Below, piece after piece: positions 15,992 through 25,030 of a stretch of DNA of 64,000 nt. The notes below the pieces were generated by a model. The model did no database searches. It saw nothing but the letters and a program-made list of their open reading frames with translations, and was not told the DNA's origin. Position 1 is the first letter of the stretch. Each line of letters begins with the position of its first letter. The position numbers and the translations under genes were made by a program. Origin of the DNA: Lentzea guizhouensis (GTDB lineage Bacteria > Actinomycetota > Actinomycetes > Mycobacteriales > Pseudonocardiaceae); the NCBI RefSeq assembly GCF_001701025.1, contig NZ_CP016793.1, forward strand, positions 8,866,001-8,930,000, written 5' to 3'.

Positions 15992-18220
15992 GTGAACCTG
16001 CGCCGATGCGTTCCGCTGGTGGTCATCGCCGTCCTCGCCGGCCAGCTGCCCGCTGCCGCTCACGCACCAGGCCGGCACCGCGGACTCGTCGCCGCCACCA
16101 CGCCCGCCGGTGTCCACCTGAGCTGGCGCCTGCTCGGCCACGAGGCCACCGGAGCCACGGCGACAGGACTGGCCGGACCGGACTTCGCCGTCTACCGCAA
16201 CGGGAAGCGCATCGCGACCGTCACCGACAGCACCACCTACGTCGACCCCGCGGCACCACCCGGCGCCCGCTACCAGGTCGCGCCCGTCCGCCACAACCTC
16301 CCGCTCGGGCGCAGCAAGCCCGTCACCGCGTGGGCGGCGCCGCAGCACGACCTGCCGTTGCGCAAGCCCGCGGACGGCGTGACCCCGGCGGGCGAGAGCT
16401 ACACGTACTCCGCCAACGACGTCAGCGTCGGCGACGTGGACGGCGACGGGCAGTACGAGTACGTCGTCAAGTGGGACCCGAGCAACTCCAAGGACGTCTC
16501 GCAGGTCGGCTACACCGGCCCGGTCTATCTCGACACCTACCGCCTCGACGGCACGCTGCTGCACCGCATCGACCTCGGCGTGAACATCCGGGCGGGCGCG
16601 CACTACACCCAGTTCCTCGTCCACGACTTCGACCGCGACGGCCGCGCCGAGCTGATGACGAAGACCGCGCCGGGCACCAGGGACGGGCGTGGGCGGCACG
16701 TCACGATGCCGCGCGAGGACGTCCGCGCCGGCTACTCCCACGCCGACGACCACCGGCTCAGCCCGGAGGGCTACCGGCAGCACCTCGTCGAGGTGTTCCG
16801 CGGCTGGCACCGGCACCCCGAGGTCGTCGCCGGTCGCTGGCCCGCCACGCTGGAGCAGGCGTTCGGCCTCGAACCCCGCTACGCCTACCCGTTGACCGAG
16901 CAGGACGCGTCCGCGCTGGTCGACCACTTCATGGACGTCTACGCGCCCTCCCGCAGCGCCAACAACAGGCTGCGCCAGTTCGCCGGCTTCATCATCGACG
17001 GCCCCGAGTACCTGACCGTGTTCGACGGTGCCACCGGACGGGAGCTGCAGACGGTCCGCTACGAGCCCGGCCGCACCGACGACGGCCTGATGTGGGGCGA
17101 CTACGCGATGTCCCGCATCGAACCGGGCAACCGCGTCGACCGGTTCCTGTCCGGCGTCGCCCACCTCGACGGCGAGCGCCCGTCCGCGATCTTCGCACGT
17201 GGCTACTACACCCGGTCCACGGTCGCGGCCTACGACTGGAACGGCCGGCGGCTCACGAAGCGCTGGCTCGCCGACAGCGGCTGGGTGCCGATGACGAACC
17301 CGTTCCGCGACACCCCGCACGGCCGCGACGGAAGCAATCCCAGCCACGCCACGCTCACCACGCAGGGCGCGCACTCGCTGAGCGTCGCCGACGTGGACGC
17401 CGACGGCAGGCAGGAGATCGTCTACGGCGGCGCGACCCTCGACGACGACGGGTCGCTCGCCTACAGCTCCACCGGCGTGCTGCCACCGGGCAGCGCCGAC
17501 CCCGGAGCAGCGGTCCGGGTCGGGCACGGTGACGCCCTGCACGTCACCGACATCGACCCGAACCGCCCCGGCCTGGAGACCTACATGGTTCACGAGGGCG
17601 CACGCTCCGCCCCGTACGGCTACACGTTGCGCGACGCCAGGACCGGTCAGACGATCTACGGCGCCTACTCCGGCGTCGACACCGGCCGCGGCATGGTCGG
17701 TGACGTGCGCCCGGACGTCCTCGGCCTGGAGACGTGGGCGTCCATGCCGAACGGTTCGGACTCCGCCGGCATCTGGAGCGCGGACGGCCGCCGACTGGAG
17801 AACCGGTCGCCCGGAACGAACATGAGCATCCGCTGGGCGGGCGACCTGACCACGCAGATCGTCAACGGCACCCAGGACGCCACCCCGACCATCGACGACT
17901 GGCGCCGCGGCACCCTGCTCACCGCCACCGGAACGCGCACCAACAACGGCACCAAGGGCAACCCGTCGCTCGTGGCCGACGTGTTCGGTGACTGGCGCGA
18001 AGAACTCGTCGTGCGCACCCAGGACAGCACGGCGTTGCGCTTCTACATCAGCACCGAACCGACGAAGCACAAGATGTACGCGCTGATGCACGACCGCCAG
18101 TACCGCGTCGAGGTCGCCCGCCAGCAGACCACCTACAACCAGCCGTCCTACCCGAGCTTCTACCTGGCGTCAGACACCGACTGGTCACGCGTTCCCCTGC
18201 TGCGGAAGGCCGGTTCATGA
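15992..18220 (+). CDS. Secreted rhamnogalacturonan lyase, PL11
   Basis: A secreted polysaccharide lyase of about 742 residues that cleaves the rhamnogalacturonan-I backbone of pectin by beta-elimination. The signal peptide is VPLVVIAVLAGQLPAAAHA. A short beta-domain precedes the eight-bladed propeller of PL11 (YesW/YesX type), seen from 'SVGDVDGDGQYEYVVKWDP', 'DFDRDGRAELMTKTAPGT', 'DVDADGRQEIVYGG' and 'VADVFGDWREELVVRT'; the DxDxDG loops are calcium sites. I prefer the GTG at 15992, where the signal peptide begins; an upstream TTG at 15932 would add 20 unlikely residues, although no strong ribosome site is visible for either. Its stop overlaps the next gene by ATGA. Confidence 0.9.
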   Translation: MNLRRCVPLVVIAVLAGQLPAAAHAPGRHRGLVAATTPAGVHLSWRLLGHEATGATATGLAGPDFAVYRNGKRIATVTDSTTYVDPAAPPGARYQVAPVRHNLPLGRSKPVTAWAAPQHDLPLRKPADGVTPAGESYTYSANDVSVGDVDGDGQYEYVVKWDPSNSKDVSQVGYTGPVYLDTYRLDGTLLHRIDLGVNIRAGAHYTQFLVHDFDRDGRAELMTKTAPGTRDGRGRHVTMPREDVRAGYSHADDHRLSPEGYRQHLVEVFRGWHRHPEVVAGRWPATLEQAFGLEPRYAYPLTEQDASALVDHFMDVYAPSRSANNRLRQFAGFIIDGPEYLTVFDGATGRELQTVRYEPGRTDDGLMWGDYAMSRIEPGNRVDRFLSGVAHLDGERPSAIFARGYYTRSTVAAYDWNGRRLTKRWLADSGWVPMTNPFRDTPHGRDGSNPSHATLTTQGAHSLSVADVDADGRQEIVYGGATLDDDGSLAYSSTGVLPPGSADPGAAVRVGHGDALHVTDIDPNRPGLETYMVHEGARSAPYGYTLRDARTGQTIYGAYSGVDTGRGMVGDVRPDVLGLETWASMPNGSDSAGIWSADGRRLENRSPGTNMSIRWAGDLTTQIVNGTQDATPTIDDWRRGTLLTATGTRTNNGTKGNPSLVADVFGDWREELVVRTQDSTALRFYISTEPTKHKMYALMHDRQYRVEVARQQTTYNQPSYPSFYLASDTDWSRVPLLRKAGS

Positions 18221-19536
18221 TCAGGGCCCTGCTCGTCACGGCCGCGTTCCTCGCCGGAACAGCTGCCGCCACACCCACCGCGTCCGCCGCCGGCCCCGTG
18301 CCGCACTACCTGATGACCGCGTTCACCAACAGCAGCGAGTCGAACATGTACGTCTACGACTCGCCGAACGCCACCACCTTCACCCAGGTCCGCGCGAACG
18401 CCTACACACCGCCGTCGGGTCTGATCCGCGATCCCAGCGTCATCCGGCACACGGACGGCTACTACTACATCGTCTACACGACGAACTGGACGGGCGACAC
18501 GATCGGTTTCGCCCGCAGCGCGGACTACGTGAACTGGACGTTCCTGCGCAATGTCCGGGTAGGACTCAACGGCACCACGGGCAGCACGTGGGCACCGGAG
18601 TGGTTCAAGGACTCCGACGGCAGCGTCCACGTCGTCTTCTCCGCGTCCACGACGGGCACCGCGGGCCAGTTCCGGCCGTACCGGATCACCGCGACGAACG
18701 CCGCCCTGTCCGCGTGGACCAGCCCGGTCGCGCTCGGCATCCCGGCCAACTACATCGACAGCTTCCTGGTCAAGGTCGGCGGCACCTACCACAACTTCCT
18801 CAAGAACGAGACGACGAAGTACATCGAGCACGCCACCGCCACGTCGCTGAACGGCCCGTGGACGTTCGTCGGCACCGGCAACTGGGCGGGCTGGGGATCC
18901 GGGCTGGAAGGGCCCGCGCTCGTGAAGCTGCCCGACGGCCGGTGGCGGATCTACTTCGACCAGTACGGCCAGCGGCGCTACTTCTACGCCGACAGCGCGA
19001 ACCTCACCAGCTTCGGCGCCAAGACCGAGATGGCGGGGCTCTCCGGCACCGCGCGGCACTTCACCGTGCTGCGGGAGGACTCCGGTGACGGCACCGCGGT
19101 GCCCACCGGCAACCGGTCGCTGCGCTCGGTCAACCTCCCCGACCGGTACGTGCGGCACCGCGACAACCTCGGCCACGTCGACCAGGTGAGCCCGTCCAGC
19201 TCGCTCTCCGTCCGCCAGGACGCGACGTTCACGGTCGTGGCGGGCCTGGCGAACGCGAGCTGCTACTCGTTGCGCTCGGTCAACTTCCCCGAGCGCTACC
19301 TGCGGCACTACGACTTCCGCGTCCGGCTCGACGCCAACACCGGTGACGCGGTGTTCGCCAGGGACGCCACCTTCTGCGGGCGCGCCGGTCTGGCCGGCGG
19401 CACGTCGTTCGAGTCCTACTCGCACCCCGGCCGGTACCTGCGCCACTTCGGCCACGAACTGCGCGTCGACTGGCGCACCTCCGACTCCGCGTTCGCCGGT
19501 GACGCGTCGTTCACCGTCACCGCGCCACTGGCCTGA
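18217..19536 (+). CDS. Secreted GH43 glycosidase with C-terminal AbfB (CBM42) domain
   Basis: A 439-residue secreted enzyme. Signal peptide at 1-25 (LLVTAAFLAGTAAATPTASA). The five-bladed GH43 propeller spans about 30-290, with the catalytic base in 'LIRDPSVIRHTDGYYY', 'STWAPEWFKDSDGSVHV' and the likely acid in 'GLEGPALVKLPDGRW'. Residues about 300-439 are an arabinose-binding AbfB beta-trefoil: 'SLRSVNLPDRYVRH', 'SLRSVNFPERYLRH' and 'FESYSHPGRYLRH' are its three repeats. It likely removes arabinose from RG-I side chains. ATGA overlap with the lyase gene shows translational coupling. Confidence 0.88.
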   Translation: MIRALLVTAAFLAGTAAATPTASAAGPVPHYLMTAFTNSSESNMYVYDSPNATTFTQVRANAYTPPSGLIRDPSVIRHTDGYYYIVYTTNWTGDTIGFARSADYVNWTFLRNVRVGLNGTTGSTWAPEWFKDSDGSVHVVFSASTTGTAGQFRPYRITATNAALSAWTSPVALGIPANYIDSFLVKVGGTYHNFLKNETTKYIEHATATSLNGPWTFVGTGNWAGWGSGLEGPALVKLPDGRWRIYFDQYGQRRYFYADSANLTSFGAKTEMAGLSGTARHFTVLREDSGDGTAVPTGNRSLRSVNLPDRYVRHRDNLGHVDQVSPSSSLSVRQDATFTVVAGLANASCYSLRSVNFPERYLRHYDFRVRLDANTGDAVFARDATFCGRAGLAGGTSFESYSHPGRYLRHFGHELRVDWRTSDSAFAGDASFTVTAPLA

Positions 19537-19547
19537 AAGGACAGTCG

Positions 19548-20966
19548 ATGAGGACAGCCCGCCTGCTCGCGCTGCTGCTCGCCGTCATCACCTGCGTGGC
19601 CGGGACGCCCGTGGCGAGTGCGGCTCCCGCGGTGCGCTACACCAACCCGATCGCGGAACGCCGAGCCGACCCGCACATCTTCCGGCACACCGACGGCTTC
19701 TACTACCTCACCGCGACCGTTCCCGAGTACGACCGGATCGTCCTGCGCCGGGCGGCCACGATCCAGGGCCTGGCCACGGCCCAGGAGACGGTGATCTGGC
19801 GCAAGCACACCAGCGGTGAGATGGCCGCCCACATCTGGGCACCGGAGATCCACTTCATCAACGGGAAGTGGTACGTCTACTTCGCCGCGGGCCGCAGCGA
19901 CGACGTCTGGCGCATCCGGATGTACGTGCTGGAGAGCTCCAGCGCCAACCCGGTGACCGGCTCCTGGACCGAACGCGGCCGCATCACCACGCCGTGGGAC
20001 ACCTTCTCGCTCGACGCCTCCACGTTCGTGCACAACGGCGTGCGCTACCTGACCTGGGCTCAGCAGGAACCGGGCATCGCCACCAACTCCAACGTCTACC
20101 TCGCCCGGATGGGCGCGAACCCGTGGACGATCACCGGCACCGTGACCAGGCTGACCGTGCCGACGCTCGCCTGGGAGACCCGCGGGTTCAAGGTCGCCGA
20201 AGGGCCGGCGGTGTTGCAGCGCAACGGGAAGGTCTTCCTCACCTACTCGGCCAGCGCCACCGACGCGAACTACTGCCTGGGCATGCTGACCGCGTCCGCG
20301 GCGGCGGACCTGCTCAACCCGGCGTCGTGGACCAAGAGCCCCGACCCGGTGTTCGCGAGCAACACCGCGACCGGCCAGTACGGGCCCGGCCACAACTCGT
20401 TCACCACCGACGGCGCCAGCGACGTGCTGGTCTACCACGACCGCAACTACCGCGACATCAGCGGCGACCCGCTCAACGACCCGAACCGCCGCACCCGCGT
20501 GCAGAAGGTCTACTACCGGTCCGACGGCACCCCCGACTTCGGCATCCCGGTGCCGGACGGCCCCACCCCGGTCCGGCTGAAGGCCTACAACGCCACCAGC
20601 TTCGTGCGGCACTGGGAGTACCGGGCCCGGCTGGACACCGACGTGTCCCCGCTCGCCGACTCGCAGTTCAAGGTGATCACGGGCCTGGCGGGCTCCGGCA
20701 CGGTGTCGCTGGAGTCGACCAACTTCCCCGGCTACTACCTGCGGCACCGCAACAACGAGCTGTGGGTCGAGCGCACGGACAGCAGCACCCTCTTCCGCAA
20801 CGACGCCAGCTTCACCCAGCGCGCGGGACTCGCCGCGAGCTCGGCGGTGTCGTTCGAGTCGCTCAACTTCCCCGGCACCTACGTCCGGAACAACGGTGGA
20901 CTGCTCTTCCTGCAGGCGGTCACCGACGCGCAGGGACGAGCGGACGCGACGTTCACATTGGAGTGA
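19548..20966 (+). CDS. Secreted GH43 exo-arabinofuranosidase with AbfB (CBM42) domain
   Basis: A 472-residue secreted enzyme. Signal peptide at 1-26 (LLALLLAVITCVAGTPVASA). The GH43 domain (about 28-335) shows 'YTNPIAERRADPHIFRHTDG', 'AHIWAPEIHFINGKWYVYF' and 'VAEGPAVLQRNGKVFL', and resembles the subfamily 26 exo-1,5-alpha-L-arabinofuranosidases such as Streptomyces Araf43A. The C-terminal AbfB trefoil (about 340-472) repeats 'FVRHWEYRARLD', 'YYLRHRNNELWVE' and 'FPGTYVRNNGG'. An AAAGGACAG ribosome site precedes the ATG. Third gene of the pectin/arabinan operon, 11 bp after the preceding stop. Confidence 0.88.
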   Translation: MRTARLLALLLAVITCVAGTPVASAAPAVRYTNPIAERRADPHIFRHTDGFYYLTATVPEYDRIVLRRAATIQGLATAQETVIWRKHTSGEMAAHIWAPEIHFINGKWYVYFAAGRSDDVWRIRMYVLESSSANPVTGSWTERGRITTPWDTFSLDASTFVHNGVRYLTWAQQEPGIATNSNVYLARMGANPWTITGTVTRLTVPTLAWETRGFKVAEGPAVLQRNGKVFLTYSASATDANYCLGMLTASAAADLLNPASWTKSPDPVFASNTATGQYGPGHNSFTTDGASDVLVYHDRNYRDISGDPLNDPNRRTRVQKVYYRSDGTPDFGIPVPDGPTPVRLKAYNATSFVRHWEYRARLDTDVSPLADSQFKVITGLAGSGTVSLESTNFPGYYLRHRNNELWVERTDSSTLFRNDASFTQRAGLAASSAVSFESLNFPGTYVRNNGGLLFLQAVTDAQGRADATFTLE

Positions 20967-20970
20967 CGCC

Positions 20971-21924
20971 ATGGTGAGGAGAACCGCGTTGGTCGCGGCG
21001 GTGGTCCTGACCACCACCGTACTGGCCGCACCGCACGCCCAGGCCCATCCCCTGCCGGGTCACGCCACCGGTGACGTCGGCGTGCACGACCCGAGCGCGG
21101 TCAGACGCGCCGACGGGAGCTACCTCGTCGCGCACACCGGCACCAACATCGCGTTGCGGACCTCCACCGACCGCGTTGCGTTCCGCTCGGCCGGGTCGGC
21201 GTTCCCCGGCGGAGCGTCGTGGACCGCGCCTTACACCAACGGCGGCAACAACCTCTGGGCGCCTGATCTGTCCTATCGAAACGGACTGTACTGGCTGTAC
21301 TACTCGGCTTCGACGTTCGGCTCGAACCGGTCGGCGATCTTCCTGGCCACCAGTCCCAGCGGGAACTCCGGCACGTGGACCCACCGCGGCCTGGTCGTCG
21401 AGTCGCGGACGTCGGACAACTTCAACGCCATCGACCCCGACCTCGTCGTCGACGACCAGGGCCGCTGGTGGCTGAGCTTCGGCTCGTTCTGGTCGGGCAT
21501 CAAGATGGTCGCGCTCACCCCGTCGACCGGCCTGCGGTCCGACTCGGCGATCCGCTCCATCGCGGGCCGCAACGGCGGTGCGATCGAGGCGCCGAACATC
21601 GTGAAACGCGGGTCCTACTACTACCTGTTCGTCTCGTTCGACCTGTGCTGCCGGGGCGCGGCGAGCACGTACCGGGTGATGGTCGGCCGCTCCGCCAGCG
21701 TCACCGGCCCGTACGTCGCCCGCGACGGCACCGCTCTGACCTCCGGCGGCGGCACGGAGGTCCTGGCCGGTCAGGGCAGCGTCCACGGGACCGGGCACCA
21801 GGACGTGCTCACCGATGTCGACGGTGACCTGCTCGTCTACCACTACTACACCGGCACCGGCGCGTCGCGGCTCGGCGTCAACCTGCTGGCCTACGACTCG
21901 GCCGGCTGGCCGTACCTGCGCTGA
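20971..21924 (+). CDS. Secreted endo-1,5-alpha-arabinanase, GH43
   Basis: A 317-residue secreted single-domain GH43 enzyme. Signal peptide at 1-24 (ALVAAVVLTTTVLAAPHAQA). The three catalytic acids are visible: Asp in 'VHDPSAVRRADGSY', Asp in 'FNAIDPDLVVDDQGRWW' and Glu in 'GGAIEAPNIVKRGSYYY'. 'FVSFDLCCRG' and 'GTGHQDVL' with the metal-binding His are typical of endo-arabinanases. It cuts the linear arabinan main chain, complementing the exo-enzymes on either side. The start at 20971 is 4 bp after the previous stop, with GGAG just upstream. Confidence 0.9.
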   Translation: MVRRTALVAAVVLTTTVLAAPHAQAHPLPGHATGDVGVHDPSAVRRADGSYLVAHTGTNIALRTSTDRVAFRSAGSAFPGGASWTAPYTNGGNNLWAPDLSYRNGLYWLYYSASTFGSNRSAIFLATSPSGNSGTWTHRGLVVESRTSDNFNAIDPDLVVDDQGRWWLSFGSFWSGIKMVALTPSTGLRSDSAIRSIAGRNGGAIEAPNIVKRGSYYYLFVSFDLCCRGAASTYRVMVGRSASVTGPYVARDGTALTSGGGTEVLAGQGSVHGTGHQDVLTDVDGDLLVYHYYTGTGASRLGVNLLAYDSAGWPYLR

Positions 21925-21934
21925 GGAGGAACTG

Positions 21935-23385
21935 ATGATCAGCCGATGGCGCACCTCTGCCGTCCTGGTCGCCCTGCTGGGCGGCACGACCGTTGCCGCG
22001 CCGGTGGCATCGGCCGCGGTCGTGGACACCAACGCCTCGTACGCGCTCGTCAACCGCAACAGCGGCAAGGCGCTGGACGTCTACGACCTGGCCACCGCGG
22101 ACGGCACCCGGATCTCGCAGTTCACCCGCAACGACGGCGCCTGGCAGCTGTGGCAGTTCGTCGACTCCGCAGCGGCTGGTACCGGCTGAAGTCCCGGCAC
22201 AGCGGCAAGGTCCTGGACTTCCCTGCCACCGCCGACCGCACCGGTCTCGTGCAAACGACCGACGCCAACCGCACCGGCCAGCAGTTCCGCCTCGCCGACT
22301 CACCGGACGGGCACGTCCGGCTGGTCAACCGCGCGAGCGGCAAGGCCGTGGACGTGCTGGACTTCTCGACCGCCAACGCCGCGCAGCTCATCCAGTGGCC
22401 CGACACCGGCGGCACGAACCAGCAGTGGCAGCTGGTGAGGATGAGCGCACCGGGCAACTTCACCAACCCGATCAAGCGCAACGGCCCCGACCCGTGGCTG
22501 CAGCACCACAACGGCTACTACTACCTGGCCACCACGACGTGGAACTCGACGATCACCATGCGCCGGTCTCGCACGCTCGCGGGCTTGTCGAGCGCCGCCG
22601 ACACGGTGGTGTTCAACCTGACCGGCCGGCCCAACGGGTGCTGCAACATGTGGGCACCGGAGTTCCACCTCCTGAACGGCCGCTGGTACCTGTACTACGT
22701 GGCCGGGCAGAACGTGCCGGACTACAACCCCACCCAGCGCCTGCACGTGCTGGAGAGCGCCGGCACCGACCCGATGGGTCCGTACACGTTCAAGGCCGAC
22801 CTGGGCAACACCTGGGAGCTCGACCCGAGCATCCTGCAGCACAACGGGAAGCTGTACCTGATGGGCAGCGCGATGGACGGCACCCAGAGCCTCACCATCA
22901 CCCCGCTGGCCAACCCGTACACGATCAGCGGAGCCCGCCGCACGATCGCCCAGCCCACGCTGGCCTGGGAACGGCAGACCGCGCCGGTCAACGAGGGCGC
23001 CGAACCGTTGTACAGGGGTGGCCGCACCATGATCGTGTACTCGGCCAGCGCCTGCTGGGGCCCCGACTACAAGCTCGGCCTGCTCACCCTCACCGGCTCC
23101 GACCCGCTCAACCGCGCGCACTGGACGAAGTCACCGAACCCGGTGTTCCAGCGCAACGACGACAACGGCGTGTTCGCCCCGGCCCACAACGGGTTCTTCA
23201 AGTCGCCCGACGGCACCGAGGACTGGATCGTCTACCACGGCAACGACAGCGCGGCGGGCGGGTGCGACATGAACCGGTCCACCCGCGCGCAGAAGTTCAC
23301 CTGGAACGCCGACGGCACCCCGAACTTCGGCACCCCGGTCCGGCTCGGCGTCCAGCTCCCGGCACCGTCGGGCGAGACAGGATGA
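21935..23385 (+). pseudogene. Secreted RICIN/CBM13 - GH43 arabinosidase, single frameshift
   Basis: The gene starts at an ATG with GAGGAGGA upstream. A signal peptide (VLVALLGGTTVAAPVASAA) and the first part of a ricin-type trefoil ('LVNRNSGKALDVYD', 'WQLWQFVDS') run in frame 2 to about 22169. The trefoil then continues in frame 1 ('WYRLKSRHSGKVLDF', 'NQQWQLV'), followed by a GH43 propeller ('NPIKRNGPDPWLQHH', 'NMWAPEFHLLNGRWYLYY', 'VNEGAEPLYRGGRT') to the stop at 23385. One missing G in TCCGCAGC near 22169 explains the break; restoring it gives about 483 residues. The rest is undamaged, so a recent mutation or a sequencing error is equally possible. Confidence 0.85.
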
Positions 23386-23391
23386 GACCGC

Positions 23392-23435
23392 AGCGGTCCG
23401 GCAGGACACCGTCACCGGTGTCCTCCCGGACCGCT
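23392..23435 (+). terminator. Long hairpin terminator of the pectin operon
   Basis: Two stacked perfect stems: AGCGGTCCGG (23392-23401) with CCGGACCGCT (23426-23435), and inside it AGGACACCG (23403-23411) with CGGTGTCCT (23416-23424). It begins 6 bp after the stop of the last GH43 gene. Confidence 0.85.
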
Positions 23436-23445
23436 GGTCCCGCCG

Positions 23446-23572
23446 CTAGTGCGGTGACCACGATCTTCACCGTGTTTCCCGACGCTCAGCAGGGCACCTC
23501 GTGGGGCCGGCCCCACGAGGTGCCCGTCTGACCGCCGGGAAACGCGGCAGAGGTTCGTGGTCACCGCACTAG
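23446..23572. repeat. 127-bp symmetric fold-back (MITE-like) element
   Basis: Three nested inverted repeats share one centre: 18-bp ends (23446-23463, 23555-23572; CTAGTGCGGTGACCACGA), an 8-bp middle pair (23474-23481, 23536-23543; GTTTCCCG) and a perfect 34-bp central palindrome (23492-23525). It carries no gene. Its right end abuts the IS630-family element, sharing CTAG. It looks like a miniature mobile element or an elaborate terminator. Confidence 0.75.
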
Positions 23573-23620
23573 TAGTGTGTCGCTGCTTACTTACGGCGTT
23601 TTGGCTGGGAGGCTGTTGTC

Positions 23621-24091
23621 ATGGCCTCCCAGTTGAAGCGGCCGGTGACGTTGTCGGCACGGGATCGTGAAGAGCTGATCCGGCTGACCACCACGGGTGT
23701 GCGTGCGGCGTCGGCGATCAGGCGGGCGCGGGTGCTGCTCGCGCTGGACACCTCGGTGGGCGAACCCGATCCGAAGGAAGTGATCGCGACCCGGCTCGGG
23801 GTCTCGGGTGAGATGCTGCGGCTGGTCGCCAGGCGGTTCGCCGAGACCGGCGGTGATGTTCTTGCCACGATCGGACGTAAGAAGCGTGCTCTTCCGCCGG
23901 TGCCGTCGCCGGTGACCGGGGAGGTCGAGGCCCGGCTGATCGCGCTGGCGTGCTCGGCACCGCCGGCCGGGCATGCCCGGTGGTCGTTGCGGCTGCTGGA
24001 AAAGCATGTCGAGCTCACCGAGGACATCCCGAACCTGGACCACTCGACCATCGGCCGGGTATTGAAAAAACGCAACTGCGTCCTCATCTGA
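23621..24091 (+). CDS. IS630-family transposase, OrfA
   Basis: Encodes 156 residues forming the DNA-binding part of the transposase: helix-turn-helix region '[20 protein letters not shown]' and linker '[16 protein letters not shown]', '[14 protein letters not shown]'. The frame ends shortly after an A6 run (24065-24070). Slippage by -1 there would fuse it to the DDE domain encoded downstream, as is usual for two-frame IS630 elements. Confidence 0.85.
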   Translation: MASQLKRPVTLSARDREELIRLTTTGVRAASAIRRARVLLALDTSVGEPDPKEVIATRLGVSGEMLRLVARRFAETGGDVLATIGRKKRALPPVPSPVTGEVEARLIALACSAPPAGHARWSLRLLEKHVELTEDIPNLDHSTIGRVLKKRNCVLI

Positions 24092-24762
24092 GGAAGTGCT
24101 GGAACATCCCGCCACGCGCCAACGCCGAGTTCGCCGCCCGCATGGAAGACGTCCTCGCCGTCTACGCCCGCCCGTACGATCCCGCCCGCCCGGTCGTGTG
24201 CATGGACGAGAAACCCTTCCAGTTCCTCGGCGAGGTCCGCGACCCGCTGCCGGCCCGGCCGGGCCGCGATGCCCGCCAGGACAGTGAATACATCCGGTGC
24301 GGCACCTGCTCGATCTTCGTGTTCACCGACCCCCTGCGCGGCTGGCGGCGTGTCCACGCCCTGGCCCAGCGGACCAAACTCGACTGGGCCGGGCAGGTCA
24401 AACAACTCCTGACCGTCGACTACCCCGACGCCGGGACCGTGGTGCTGGTCATGGACAACCTCAACACCCACACCATCGCCTCGCTCTACGACGCCTTCCC
24501 GCCCGCCGAGGCCTTCGCCCTGGCCCAGCGCCTGGAAATCCACCACACCCCCAAACACGGGTCCTGGCTCAACATCGCCGAGATCGAACTCTCCGCACTC
24601 AGCCGCCAGTGCCTCGACCGCCGCATCAGCGACCTCGACACCCTCAACACCGAACTCGCCGCCTGGCAACACGCCACCAACACCAACCAGCGCGGCGTCG
24701 ACTGGCAGTTCACCACTCACGACGCCCGCACCCGACTCCGCCACCTCTACCCCAAAGGTTAG
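24071..24762 (+). CDS. IS630-family transposase, OrfB (DDE domain, -1 frame)
   Basis: About 230 residues read from the A6 slip site in frame -1 relative to OrfA. The catalytic triad is present: Asp in '[11 protein letters not shown]', Asp in '[11 protein letters not shown]' and Glu in '[11 protein letters not shown]'. No independent start with a ribosome site is obvious, which supports production as an OrfA-OrfB fusion. Both frames are otherwise intact, so the element may be active. Confidence 0.85.
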
Positions 24763-24775
24763 AAGCGACGGTCTA

Positions 24776-25030
24776 CTAGGTGGCCATCAGCCGCCGGTGG
24801 AACGCGGCAGTCGCCTCGCCCTCGGTGTCGTACTCCTCCACCGGGTCGTACTCACCGCGCTCGTACACGCCGACCTGCCACCGGCCGCCGCGAACGCGCA
24901 GGAAGTAGAAGTCCGTCGGCAGCACGGCACCGAACTCGCGCACCCCCTCGATCTCGTACATCGCCCTCGGAACGCCCGCGCGGTCCAGCGCCTCGACCAG
25001 TGTCATCCGGTCCGCAGGAGACTCGCTCAC
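24776..25030 (-). CDS. Small protein, putative immunity partner of TNT-like toxin
   Basis: An 84-residue acidic protein with no signal peptide, hence cytosolic. Its GTG start overlaps the stop of the TNT-like gene (GTGA, 25027-25030), so the two are translationally coupled. The sequence has an N-terminal helix (TLVEALDRAGVP), central beta-like segments (FYFLRVRGGRWQVGVYERG) and a C-terminal acidic helix (EGEATAAFHRRL). The 'W.V...ERG......tEgEA...f' pattern is what I expect of small companions of secreted toxins, but I do not recognise a named family. The TAG stop coincides with the end of the IS630 element, so the C-terminus may have been altered by insertion. Confidence 0.6.
   Translation of the reverse strand: MSESPADRMTLVEALDRAGVPRAMYEIEGVREFGAVLPTDFYFLRVRGGRWQVGVYERGEYDPVEEYDTEGEATAAFHRRLMAT

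Larger units (their letters stand above)
23573..24778 (+). mobile_element. IS630-family insertion sequence
   Basis: About 1.2 kb with two overlapping transposase frames and imperfect terminal inverted repeats: CTAGTAGTGTGTCGCTGCTTAC at the left (from 23569) matches the reverse of the right end (to 24779) at 17 of 22 positions. Ends within TA, the usual IS630/Tc1 target, fit both borders; the exact base is uncertain by a few nucleotides. The right end supplies or touches the stop codon of the adjacent minus-strand gene. Confidence 0.85.

Noticed and set aside
13511..18091. Very long minus-strand open frame running from the mannanase gene through the rhamnogalacturonan lyase region
   Set aside because: Only the part up to the GTG at 15760 encodes recognisable domains with a ribosome site; the rest is a stop-free antisense shadow of the lyase gene caused by high GC at codon position three.
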